From Epiperipatus broadwayi (lineage: Eukaryota > Onychophora > Udeonychophora > Euonychophora > Peripatidae): a stretch of 64,000 nucleotides of DNA. The notes under the pieces were generated by a model. That model was not told the origin of the DNA. It was given only the letters and a program-made list of their open reading frames with translations, and made no database searches. Position numbers and translations under genes: made by a program. This document shows, one piece after another, positions 25,875-36,954 of the stretch (within the stretch, counting starts at the first letter, position 1; every line of letters begins with the position of its first letter). Location of the stretch: NCBI GenBank assembly GCA_028023455.1, contig JAQFVV010000012.1, forward strand, positions 14,210,364 to 14,274,363. Direction: 5' to 3'.

Positions 25875-26088
25875 GAGGGCAGTTTACCTTTACTTTTCGA
25901 AGAGGGCAGTTCACCTTTGCTTTTCAAAGAGAGCAGTTTACCTTTACTTTTCAAAGAGAGCAGTTCACTTTTGCTTTTCAAAGAGAGCTGTTTACCTTTG
26001 CTTTTCGAAGAGAGAAGTTCACCTTTGCTTTTCGAGGAGAGAAGTTCACCTTTGCTTTTTCAAAGAAAGCAGTTCACTTTTGTCTTGC
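25875..26088 (+). repeat. 27-bp minisatellite, about eight units
   Basis: Units follow GAGAGCAGTTYACCTTTRCT plus TTTCRAA. Units 1, 3 and 5 carry TTTACC while 2, 4, 6, 7 and 8 mostly carry TTCACC or TTCACT, which suggests an earlier 54-bp dimer stage. Since 27 is divisible by three, two plus-strand frames and one minus-strand frame stay open with a nine-residue period. No initiation or splice context supports a protein. Confidence 0.9.
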
Positions 26089-27139
26089 TGTTAAAAAGGC
26101 AATTCTTATTGGGAGCCTATTTCTAATTTTGGAAGCTAATGCTATTCTGGGAAACATGCGAAGTCATGCAACTTTTTAATCATGCTGATTCTGATACTTT
26201 AGAAGTGAGAAGATTTATTCTAATCAAAAGAAAAAGAAATAATACTCATTCCATCATTCTAAATCAATGGACATTAATCCAGGCCATCATTCAAATAATC
26301 TAGCAATTAACGAGTCAGTTGATGCTGATGGAAGCTAAATTACAACATGCCATCAAAGCCTGCAATTAACCTAGGATTCATAAAACAAGAACGGACAATT
26401 TATAGTGTTTAATATCCTGTTTAATATCTGTCTCTCCAACTTAAAGATGCCAATCAAGCATTTGCCTGCATATAAAATGATTATGGAGTAGAAGCCCACT
26501 TCAGCACATCCGTCCAGCTCTGCTCCTGCCATCCCAACATAATGTAAAAGCTGAGATCACCAAACACCAAAGTGATGATGGCTAATTCTACAAATATGTA
26601 CCACCGTCAAGTCCAGCCCTTGTTGCAGTCGATGAACAGATAGACTGCCCACTCAAAACCCATAGAAGAATGAAGCCTACAAACTTTGTCGGGTATACTA
26701 TTTTTTTTGTATGTGTGTATTTATTTTATAACAAGTTAATACCCACTTCATAAATATGTTTATGTAAATACGCAAACCAATACACCTTGTATGTAACATT
26801 AATTTTTCCTTATTTGCTTAATACACGTGTGTGAGTTTATAATCCACAGAGCACTATCTCTCCCATATTAATTATTTAATATACTTTTATTATTAAGAAA
26901 GAAGTTTCCTTTATTTAGTTTAATAATTATTTTGACAAGTATTTCCATATGCTTATAATTTGTTTTATAAAAATGATTTATGTATTGTATGATTTTCATT
27001 ATATATTTATTCAATTTGGGAACTTTGCTTTTATATTTAAGTTATAAATGGTAGGGGATATTGGGTTAATAAAAGATATTATAATTCTAAAGTGACTACT
27101 GCCATATATTTTTTTTATCATTTACTTTCTCTAACCCTC

Positions 27140-27545
27140 ATATTAATTAGTTATGCGAGTTTTCCGATCCCCATTCTTTTGACTGAGATAAGAGTACGCT
27201 GAGCTAGCGAATTGGTTACCTTCTTACCGGGTCCTAAATCTTTATTTTCATGAGGATACTTATTTATTATTTTTGTATGAATAATTATTTATCGGCACAT
27301 ATGCCCTAATGTTATTTGAACTTGCATATCTTTTCAGGAGAAGAGTTAAATTTCCTTCTGAGAGTGGCGCGAGGGGTTGCTTTAGAGTCATCCCCCAAAG
27401 GTATGTAAGAATCAATCTTTCTATAAGTATCTTCTGTGTCCGTAGCACTATTACAGTAAAGTCTTTGAATTTCTTCTTACTCCAGTGTGTCGCCATATTT
27501 CTTGTCATGTTCAATTTATGCGCATGCTCATATTAACGGAGTAAG
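27140..27545. other. CpG-richer patch in the insertion, exon-like signals on both strands
   Basis: On the plus strand TTTTCAG at about 27,339-27,345 and AAAGGTATGTAAG at about 27,398-27,410 could frame a 55-60 base exon. On the minus strand a frame 27,260-27,514 runs MNMTRNMATHWSKKKFKDF onward. Neither resembles a family I know. It may be the regulatory end of the inserted element. Confidence 0.25.
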
Positions 27546-28402
27546 CGTTAACCGGTGTAATATATATATATATATAAAGAATTTCCTTCAACTGATTGAG
27601 ATTTAGCAAATAAAATAAAGAACTCTCTTATCTCGTAAATTATATTTATACATCAGCAATGTATAATTCTTTTTTTAATAATGATGCAGTCTTTTGATTT
27701 TAAATTATCAAATCAAAATAAATCAATTTGATTCTTCTGTAACTGATGGAAATAAATAATCCTTTCTATTTCAGGGTTTATAAGTTCACTTTAATTTTTA
27801 CAAAGTAAAAACTATATAATTCAGCTTAGACTTTCAAATGAATCCTCCATATTTTTGTGTTTGATCTTATTATCTTAACAGAGTGTAGTTATCATAGCCT
27901 TTGATGAAATAACAGAAGTGAGTGGGAAAAAATATGTTTTTATACTACGATTAATTTCCATCACCTAGTGTACAATTTCTTTGATTTCCTTTTCTAGAAT
28001 GCAGTGTATATCAATTGTATATATCTCTTAGTTGTACAAGATTACATAATCAAATTTTATGATTTGACATCAGATCATTGCTATGCTTACTGAGTTACAG
28101 TCATAAGTTGTGACATTAAAATATTGGTAAAATCTCATTGTTGACTTAAGTTTACATATACATATATATATAAGATTTCAACAAGCTTTTTTTTATAATT
28201 AACAAACTACTTTATCATAATATCTAAAGTTTAAACAAACTAACTCTTGTCATGTGTGTGCATATATATGCATGGGTATATCATAGGGTATTTAGTAATA
28301 TATATTTAAGCATTTATTGCCTAGCTTATTTTCAAATGGTTTTAGTGTGTTGGTGTGGACATTATCAGGGTAACCTGGATAAAATTATAGGTCATCCTTA
28401 CA

Positions 28403-28410
28403 ATTCCCCT
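28403..28410 (-). promoter_or_regulatory. Candidate polypurine tract
   Basis: On the minus strand AGGGGAAT abuts the start of the 3' LTR (TGTAAGG). A short purine run ending at the LTR edge is where plus-strand DNA synthesis is primed in LTR retrotransposons. The equivalent outer flank of the other LTR lacks it, which fixes the orientation. Confidence 0.7.
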
Positions 28411-31400
28411 ATACTTACAGGGTTAAAATTGTATGCCATCAAATTTTAACACTTAAATGAGACATGCATAGTTATCACATTGGACTATTTGTTTATTTAT
28501 ATAGGAGGGTTATAATGCCTATTTATCTTGATTTCCTAGCACTTATCCAATTACCTTTATGTTCTTTAACTCATTACTTTATAGCTTGTGTCATGCTATA
28601 GTGAGATTTCTTCATGGATCTCTCCCCCCTCCTTTTGACATTACTAGTATTATCGACATTATTAACCTTATTAATTTTATTAACCTTATGATGGTTGCAT
28701 GATTTGAACTTGTCTGGTTCTGTGTGTTTGTTACAGGAAGCACATATCTGAACTCATTAGCTTTTGTCCTCCTTTGAGGATTACTGGATTTCTGTAAGGA
28801 CTGAATGGAATAGAGAGTGCCCCTCATATTGTATGAATCAGCTCCTAATATCTCTGTCAGTTCTGAAGTATACCAGTAACTTTTCACACCTACTTGAGTA
28901 TACTCTCATTATATACAGCTGACTCTACATATATATTGTATCCTTCCTTAACAGAATACTACTGAACAATAATCCAGCTGACTGGGATAACAACAATGTG
29001 TTATAATTAAGTTGCATAAATGCTAACTATTAAAATAATATATAAAGACTAGCTCAAATATAATATCTAATAAAATAATATTTTTCAATCACTAATTTTA
29101 AGACAATCTTAAAATAATAAAATATTATAGCATTTAGCTTTTAAATAACTAATTAGGTTTCTAAACTATACTACTTAATCTACATTTACAAAGAAATTTA
29201 ATTTATAGCTAACTCATTATTGTAAACAAAAAAAGGTTCTGTTCAAATAAATAAATATAATTACAAAGTTCCTAACATGAGATATTCAGTAAGGTACACT
29301 AGGTAATACATTGAGAATTCATCCCAAAAGAGACACCCTTAATGGCATAAGAGCATTATTCCACCAAATTCATATAATAAAATCATTAAGTAACACTCTT
29401 ACATCTTAAAAATAACCTATGAAAATTCTAAAACATAATTTATAAATTATTTACTAAAATAATAAATTATTTAATATTCCTTTACTAAGATATTAATTAA
29501 TAACAATCTCCCAGAATAACACTAACAATAATTGTAATAAAAGAAATCATAATATCAATAATAATCATAATAATAGAAATAATAATGATAATCATCTCTG
29601 GTACATCTCTTAATAAATTAATAAAACAAATTAATGTGTTAATACCTTGTAGTTAAATATGATATGGGATTTTATATGATATTTAACTACTCCTACATAA
29701 TAATAACTACAATAAGCAACTAAATATCCTCATGACTCTCAATACAATAATCTACCTAATAGTTAAAATTTAGGAATATAATAAAAAATATATATAATAA
29801 ATTTTAAGTGAATGTATTGATACTTTTCTCATGTTTAATGTGGAATTCTTAAAGAAAAATATAATATCCTAATATTATTGTGGCAATATCAAGCATTTTC
29901 ATGGGTATCATATCAACTCAAAACAATTAATAATGATTAGATCCTTTAAGATGATAATAAAATATATCTGGTTACTAAATCAGATATTAAGAAAAATCCT
30001 TATAATTCATGTGCTGAATAAATAGTATATAACTGATTATTAATTCCTGTGGGTCATGCATACAATGTGATAAATCAATAATTAACATGCAAATAAATTA
30101 CAACTGGACTACAGTAATTTTAATAAAAAAACAATTAACAAATTTATTAACAAGTTAACAATAAATTTTATAATATAACAAATGAAAATATTTACAAAGA
30201 AAAGTATATTTGCATTACTTAGCACAAATTAAAAAAAAATATTTACAATAAGATGACATAAGAATATAAAATTTAAAATCAGAAATCACCATCACTTTGG
30301 CTATTTTTCAAAATATAATACAATAAAATGAAAACTTATTTTACCATGTACCCATTTAAATTATAAATATTCCAATGCATGTTTACATTTTAACATTATT
30401 TTTAAAATATAAGTAAAATATTAAAGAAAATCATTTAAAAATTTTATTTCAGTTTCATGAAGTATTATTTCAATATTTCATTGTCAGAAAATACCTTAAT
30501 AAAACAAATATCTCCCTTCAAAGCAAATTATTTTATTATGCAAAAAAAATATTCGGGAGTAAGTTTTATAAATCTATGACTTAACTAAAACTAACTTAAC
30601 AGTAAAACATTTTAAGAAAATTAATTATAAATTGGATTGCCTGAAGTCATCTTACTTTCATCTTGATATTCTTTTACACATCACATCATTTCCAATCTCA
30701 TTTTCACTTTACCTACATTCATTCATTTGAATATGCATTGACTAACAAGTGATCTCTAATATTTTAATATAGGTTTTAATTATTTTATTCTTGTATTTCA
30801 CATTACAGAATTCACTAAGCATCTTAATATCATTTGAAAGAAAAAAATATTTGCATAATACATCTTGCCCTCTCAAAAATAACTACTTCAAAATAATTCA
30901 GTCATTATTTCTCCAGCTTAAACTATCTTTTATGATGATACTTGTGGCAAACAAATAGTGAATAAGTATAAGGCATGGAATAACAAATCAAGAATGTTCC
31001 GGAAAAAAAATATCACTATGGGTACAGTGTAAATCAATGAATTAGATCTGTATTCATCAGGCACCTAAGATTAAGTCACAGCTCTATCATATCACTTATA
31101 GACATAAAAGAAATGTGACTGTTCATAAAATAAATATATAGTCTTATGTTATCTGTATACTTCAATAAAATTCAAAAATACATGGAACTACAATTTTCCA
31201 AAATATCATTACTTTCCTTATCACTATCAATATTTGCAAAAATAATAAACCAACAACATTCTAAAAATAACTCCTGAAAATAATACTATAGAAAACAACA
31301 ATGATCTAAATTCACACAAGGTGTTTTTTCTTCTTTAAAAAGCTATCATTTTAAAATGATATCAACAATCATTCATAAAATGCTATACATGTTACTCATT

Positions 31401-33480
31401 TATTAAGGAATATAGTAGAGAATCAATATTGTTTTTATATAATATTCATTAAAGTAACATTTCAACAATTAGACAATGCCACATAATTATGCATATTCAA
31501 AGTGTTCATGTTTTAGCTAAAGAGTAAAGTAAGAAGAGTATCTTTATAGGTTTTACAAAACATTTACATGCATTTATCAACACTTACACAAATATATACA
31601 ATAATTTATTAATGGTTCATTCTTCCATTAATAATATTAAACTCAAACAATGTATACTATAATTTAGAATAAATAATAAAAATATATCTTTTCTCAAATA
31701 TAAGAAAAGAAATAAATCTTGAAGAAATTATAACAATAAAATTACCAACAATCTCAGTAAGATTATTCATGACATTCTGCTTCTTCAGCTCCATTCATCA
31801 AAATAAAAGTTATGATAGAAATCACTTTCTGAATATTTTTATAAAAAACATAATAATAATAAAAATTATTATATCTCAATCTATTTCATAATCATAAGTT
31901 AATACTGAAATCAATAACGATAAAGAATTATATTAAGTTAATACTAAAATAAATAATAAAGATTAAAGTTACAATAAGTCCTTTTCTTATGCATTGAATA
32001 GCTTTACATGGGGACTCCTCTGTTACTTAGTTACTGCTGACATTATTGTGCATGAGTGGTGCCTTATATAAAAAATACAAATTTCAACATTTTAAAATCC
32101 ATTAAAATCTGGAGTAATCCATGGAAAAATATTAAAATCCTTTAAGACAAAATGTTAATTCAGTCCTTTCTGAAATTATAAATAAATTAACTGTACTATT
32201 ATCTATAAAATTCGTTTTAATAAACAGTCAGACCTTTCACCCACACCATTCATAAAATTTACATAGTTCTTACGTAATTTAAATCCAGTTTTGTTGTAAT
32301 AATTCTCTGGGCAATTGACATTTATGTTCTGAGATATTCAAACCGTTACCATCATATTCTGCATATTTTTGAAGGTCCTAAGTTAATTTCAAGTAGATAA
32401 AAGCTGACAGGAAAACTTTGGTGTTTAGTGATTCATTTTAAACACACTATTTTAATAATAATTTTCACTATACTTTTTTAATAAAATAATAAAAAATTAT
32501 CACTGTAAAATTTGTAGATTGTAGAAAAACAAATTGAGGAGTAGCAAAAAATATAATTAATATAAGAATTGTAAGAAATATATAAGTATAAGAGAGTCTA
32601 GACAGACTTCAACCTTAGTATTTATACCCATCTAAACTAATGATTTCATTGGTCAATACTGCTTGAACAAAAGTACTAATTTACATATTTTCACAAAATG
32701 ATTTTTAAAAATTAAAACTATGAGTCATCAATATTAAATCATTTCTAATTTATTTAACACTTCAATTATCAAATATTTTTCACTCAAAATTTAACATTTT
32801 TATTTAAATAATATTAAAACATTATAATAATTTAGAATTAATTTTCAAAATATATTATTACAATTAAATAAAATAATAACAATTGTTAAATATTACTTTT
32901 CTTTTAGTCTGATAATTTTGCTACATTTTATAGTTTCAAACATTAGTTTAGCAAGCTAAAATAGCTTTATTTCCCTAACTTTCTGAAAGCACACATAGTT
33001 ACACACAACATAATCATGTGAAACATTTAGCACACTTTTAAAACAACATTAACTTAATTTGTCATTTTTAAATTAATATTTTAGGTAAAACTAATTATTT
33101 AAAGCATATAAAATATTTACTACTAATTTAAACATACTCTATCTCTGTAGTATTTTTTAAAACTAGAATAAATAAAAATAATATATTTTAAATATTTTAT
33201 TATATCATTTTGTATTAAATTCACCTAACAATAAGCTCAAACTCCTAAATCTACCTTCATAAACTCCTACCTATTGAGTTTAAACCCCTACTAGTCAGAA
33301 CAAAATTATATATAATAAAAGCACTTAAATTTAATTTTTTTAAAAATATTTCTATCCCTAAACTAAATTACTATCCGTATCAATTGTAAAAGGTACAACA
33401 TATGTATATACAATGACCCTTTTCCTTTTAACATAATCTTTCTTACTCCTTGATTTTAGCTAAAACTTATCCTTATTCCT
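28411..33480. other. Five-kilobase AT-rich internal region without recognisable genes
   Basis: It lies between the integrase remnant and the polypurine tract. Most is extreme AT-rich sequence with AAT-type runs and no long frame. One less biased patch at 28,612-28,887 (minus) is listed separately. It could be decayed env-like or spacer sequence, or a later insertion; I see no boundaries. Confidence 0.45.
28612..28887 (-). pseudogene. Coding-like relic, possibly Gag-like
   Basis: One frame reads ELTEILGADSYNMRGTLYS, then SSNPQRRTKANEFRYVLPV. A neighbouring frame over the end reads CASCNKHTEPDKFKSC, a Cys/His-rich cluster reminiscent of (but not matching) retroelement zinc knuckles. The order resembles Bel/Pao Gag tails, but identity is too weak to name. 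It sits just inside the 3' LTR. Confidence 0.25.
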
Positions 33481-33499
33481 AAATCTGTGCATAAATTAA

Positions 33500-33905
33500 G
33501 TATCTGAATTAGATGGCTCTTCCAGGTGACCAATATATGGTTTTAAAATATGGGCATTGTAGGTTCCTTTAACTTCTTTTCCTATATCTAACCAAAATGC
33601 ATTTAAACCAGTTTGTTTCATGATAGTGTATGGTCCCATACATTGTTAATAGAATTTTTGATACCTATTTTCAAGTGGCTTACTTGGATGGGATGTTTTA
33701 ACAAAGATTTTGTCCCCTATCTTGAAATTGCATTTACCCTTTTTCTTGCCTTTGTTTCTTTTCTCAGCCTTATCAACTAATTGTTGATGTGTCATCTGAA
33801 TATTTTGCTCCAAGTCATACTGAGGATATTTAATTGAAGGTTGGTATTTAAAAATAATATAGTTCATACGTCTCTTGGTTGACTTGACTGGTTCATATTC
33901 CATGT
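33500..33905 (-). pseudogene. Integrase C-terminus with GPY/F module (broken)
   Basis: The frame 33,646-33,903 contains QQLVDKAEKRNKGKKKGK and FKIGDKIFVKT, the lysine-rich region and beta strand found at gypsy integrase C-termini. After an in-frame stop the sequence continues (about 33,505-33,650) with MGPYTIMKQTG, NAFWLDIG and ILKPYIG, an unmistakable GPY/F module. It shares this module with the gypsy element at 13.2 kb, but the sequences are clearly different elements. The integrase catalytic core is not found upstream. Confidence 0.7.
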
Positions 33906-35300
33906 GTGTGGGGATAACTAGAAACTAAAGTCTAATGTAACATGTAGGTGTCTTCTCCATCCATGACTTACTATCTTTGGGCACCTTTTTCCTTTGTCAG
34001 TGCCTACGTCATCATCAAATTTTTCTCTATGTACACATATTTATTCTCTTTTGACAACATCATAATGGGTTCAATTCCTGTCAATATGCCATTTTCATGT
34101 TCCAATGATAGAAATCTCTGAAGTCATTCCTTAACATGTGCTCTTTCTTTTAAGCACTGTCACTCATGTGCCTAATAAATGTGAAGGGACCTTCATATGT
34201 ATTGCATAGCTTATAAAATTGAAACCCTTTTGTTTAGCGTACTGTAATATGGTCATCTCCATTTTCATCTCATAACTTTCAATATTATAATCATCTAGAT
34301 TATGGAGAGACTTTAATTGCCATGATGTAAACTTAAGATGATCAAATCTAGTGATCTCATTGGTGCTTTCTGAACTGATCTTCTATTTTGACAATGTTTT
34401 GTGACAGCCATCCAGGTTAATAATGCTCTAGTCTGATGGTTTTCACTCAGTTTCTCAACACTGTACCTGAAGAATGTCTTAATTTGCTTTTGATGGTAAA
34501 TACAAATGTATCAGGATAATTTCAAATTAACACCCAATTTGTTTAACATTATATCTTCATTCACATGTTCTAACATGATGTCCTTAGAATGTCAGGTTAT
34601 CTCAGAACTTGTGGCTTCATCATCTGACTTGTGGTCAGACTTGAGATCTTGTGAGCTTAATTTCATTTGGTATTTAGAAGTATCATCTGATTGTTCTTCC
34701 CTCAACTTCTGAGATTCACAATTAAATGTAAACTCTACATTATCCACATGTAAGTTTGTTGAGTAGTCTAAGTTCTCTATATGATCTTTGTGGATTAAAT
34801 TGGTTCTCCATAAACGTTCTTAATGTTTTTGTGGGGTTTATTAGATGAATAGACACTTGCACAGTTGATACTTGAGTATCTAGGTTGGTTTTAAGAGGCC
34901 CATTCTCTATCACAGATATCTGATGTGGAAGAGTCGATTCTGAACAGGGGTCACTTGTCTTATCAAGATCTTCAGTGGCAATCTCCAGGCCATTCTCTGC
35001 TTCATTCTTTCTCTCTTTATCAGTCTAGATAGCTTGTGGGTTTTGGAGACTTTCTGCTGCATTAATATTTGCACTTCTTTCTAGGTTTTTCAAATCAGGT
35101 TCAGTTGCTTCAACAATACTGCAATGATTCTCTATGTCATTACTCTGCTGTGTGACAACATGGTGATGGTAAGTTTTCTTCTGTGACAGTCATCTGAACT
35201 AATATTGATTTGCTCTATTATTCACACTACTCTGGATTGCATAGTTATCCATTTCATTTGTTCCCATAAGGATAATCTGTGGGATTGATATATGGGTAAC
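33906..35300 (-). other. Degraded pol interval without recognisable RT
   Basis: Minus-strand pieces such as NGLEIATEDLDKTSDPCSES and FFRYSVEKLSENHQTRALL look coding-like but are separated by stops. No YxDD box, RNase H box or DD35E core could be found, so this part is deleted, replaced or decayed beyond recognition. Confidence 0.4.
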
Positions 35301-36400
35301 TGTATCACTTTGCCATGTATTTGGTATCACTCCTTTCAAATTAAGATTAAGATAGCAATCTACCTCATGCTTGTGAACTTGAAATATCCAACCAGCAGAA
35401 AATTCAGGGCCAAGTAAAGTATCAGTAGTAAAAGAATGTTCAGCACCTTGATTAGATTAAAAAATGAAACCAGATAAACCTTCTCATAAAATAATAGCTT
35501 GTTGCTGCTTAGCTGAATTGCAAATAATAATTCCATCATCCCTTTTACAGCTAAACATGTTGAATCAGGTGAAGCTAGAATAGACTGACTAGGAGTACTA
35601 GGTTGAAATTGACTGCGTACACTCCATAGTTTTTCTAAAAATCGCCCATGATCTTCTGAATCATGAGCCACCACTAGAATACATAGTAGCAAGTTTTTCA
35701 TCCAAAATAAATTGAAACCATCCTACACTACCTTTGGATAACTCTAAAGGTACAGAATTACTCCAAATATAGATAGTATTGATCATGAGCAATACACCAG
35801 TCATGCCAATGTTAAGGTTTACCAGGTAAAATCTTTTCCCATCTTCCAGCATAATTTCTTCATTCTCCCTTTTGTCTTTGACCCTTGCTTCTTCATTTTC
35901 CTTTATGCTGTCCATGTTTTCTTTTAGCTTTGTTTCTACCCTATTAACATCAGTCCTAGTTTCCATATTATCCAACTTGCTATTCATATCTTCCATCTTG
36001 GTTGCTATGCCATTCATATTCCTACTCACACTAGCATTTATTTTTGCTTTCATGCTACTCATATTTGTTTCCATATTAGCATTTATTTTGCCTCCATGCT
36101 ACTCATATTGTTATTCATTTCTTTCATGCCTTCCTTCATCTCTTTCATCATCTCTTGGATCATTTGCATCATGGTCATCTCATTTCCTGTAGCCTGTGAA
36201 GCATCGATCCTAGGTGGTTGATTCTACTGGTAGGACTCTCTTGAATTTGAGGAGCTGTATCTCTCTTCCTGCTTCTATGGAGAATGTTCTGTTCCAGCCA
36301 TAGACTCCCCAGGTATCTGCATATACCAAGACCCTTCCTCATTGCTGGTAGTATCACCTATTCTTCCACACACTAGCACTTTGTAGTCTGTCAATATATT
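35300..36400 (-). pseudogene. Gag plus protease remnant of the 23-39 kb retrotransposon
   Basis: The frame 35,661-36,074 (minus) is a heptad-like coiled coil ([32 protein letters not shown]) followed by an acidic/lysine-rich segment and a hydrophobic tail. It resembles the N-terminal coiled-coil Gag segments of such elements. Upstream frames (36,175-36,357) add SRINHLGSMLHRLQEM. At about 35,330-35,440 another frame shows LLGPEFSAGWIFQVHK, reminiscent of the LG-DFL region of a retropepsin. The antisense frame at 35,872-36,192 is a shadow of the coiled coil. Confidence 0.5.
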
Positions 36401-36941
36401 CTATCTCTGTATTTAGTAAGCTTCTACCACTTCTAAGTAACATGAAAAAAGAACTTATATTTATCAGCTGAATACAAGATTATCCCTTTCTTTTAAAAAT
36501 ATAGATAATACCATGTCTTAGGATCTCCTGCTACTTCTCACCATTCTGCATTGATGTTTAATTACTCCAAGTATTTTATTCTCAATTCTGTATGTTTGAT
36601 TTTATTATTTTTTTATTTTAGCCTGTCTCTTTTACATGCCCAACTCACCTATGTTTTATTAATTATTTATTTAGTTATGGTTTCTGTTTATCAATTCACA
36701 TTTATAAAGTTAATTTGTATCCAATGTTTCATCCAAAGGTTTTTTTTTATAGTTGGCTGAGCCAATCAATTATCACCCTAGTAAACTCATAGGGTTGTAT
36801 CCTGTTGAGTTTGTAAGAAGGCCACATTTCCAAAAAAAATATTTTTTTTGGTTATCAGTCCATTGTCTGGACCTCCCTATAAACTACTGTTTATAGGTGC
36901 CAAAATGCAACCCTTCAGATCTACAATTTGGCCTTTAAGTT

Positions 36942-36951
36942 GGCTGTGCCA
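36942..36951 (-). promoter_or_regulatory. Candidate tRNA primer-binding site
   Basis: Minus strand: the 5' LTR end TTACA is followed by ATT and then TGGCACAGCC. TGG at this position would pair with the CCA tail of a tRNA ending GGCTGTGCCA. The exact primer tRNA was not identified. Confidence 0.6.
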
Positions 36952-36954
36952 AAT

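Larger units (their letters stand above)
24979..27560. mobile_element. 2.58-kb insertion of unknown type inside the 3' LTR
   Basis: The right LTR has an uninterrupted TA run (about 38,487-38,500) where the left LTR carries 2,582 extra bases, so the insertion is defined by its empty sister site. It begins TTGTGCCAGGCACG and ends CGTTAACCGGTGTAA. Read inward, the two ends (TTGTGCC and TTACACC) match with transition differences only, a weak inverted terminus. Inside are a 27-bp minisatellite, a 13-base G run and a CpG-richer distal part (27,140-27,545) with stops in most frames. No family is recognised. TA microsatellite flanks hide any target duplication. Confidence 0.65.
23400..28402 (-). repeat. 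3' LTR of the retrotransposon, split by an insertion
   Basis: The outer parts 23,400-24,978 and 27,561-28,402 align end to end with the right LTR. Shared words include TCTAGGGTCTTTGGTAGGAT, AATCCTTTCTATTTCAGGGT and GGTAACCTGGATA. A minus-strand element ends here, so this is the downstream LTR. Confidence 0.85.

Noticed and set aside
25875-26088. Possible CRISPR array
   Set aside because: Units are contiguous without unique spacers, and the sequence is from an animal nuclear genome.
25844-26179. 111-codon repetitive frame, with further frames open on both strands
   Set aside because: A product of the 27-bp minisatellite; no start context, splice sites or domain.
35872-36192. Hydrophobic, membrane-like frame on the plus strand
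   Set aside because: It is the antisense shadow of the Gag-like coiled coil on the minus strand.
36551-36760. Hydrophobic frame that could be a membrane peptide
   Set aside because: T-rich sequence yields Phe/Leu/Ile by composition; it lies in the leader of the LTR element with no other support.
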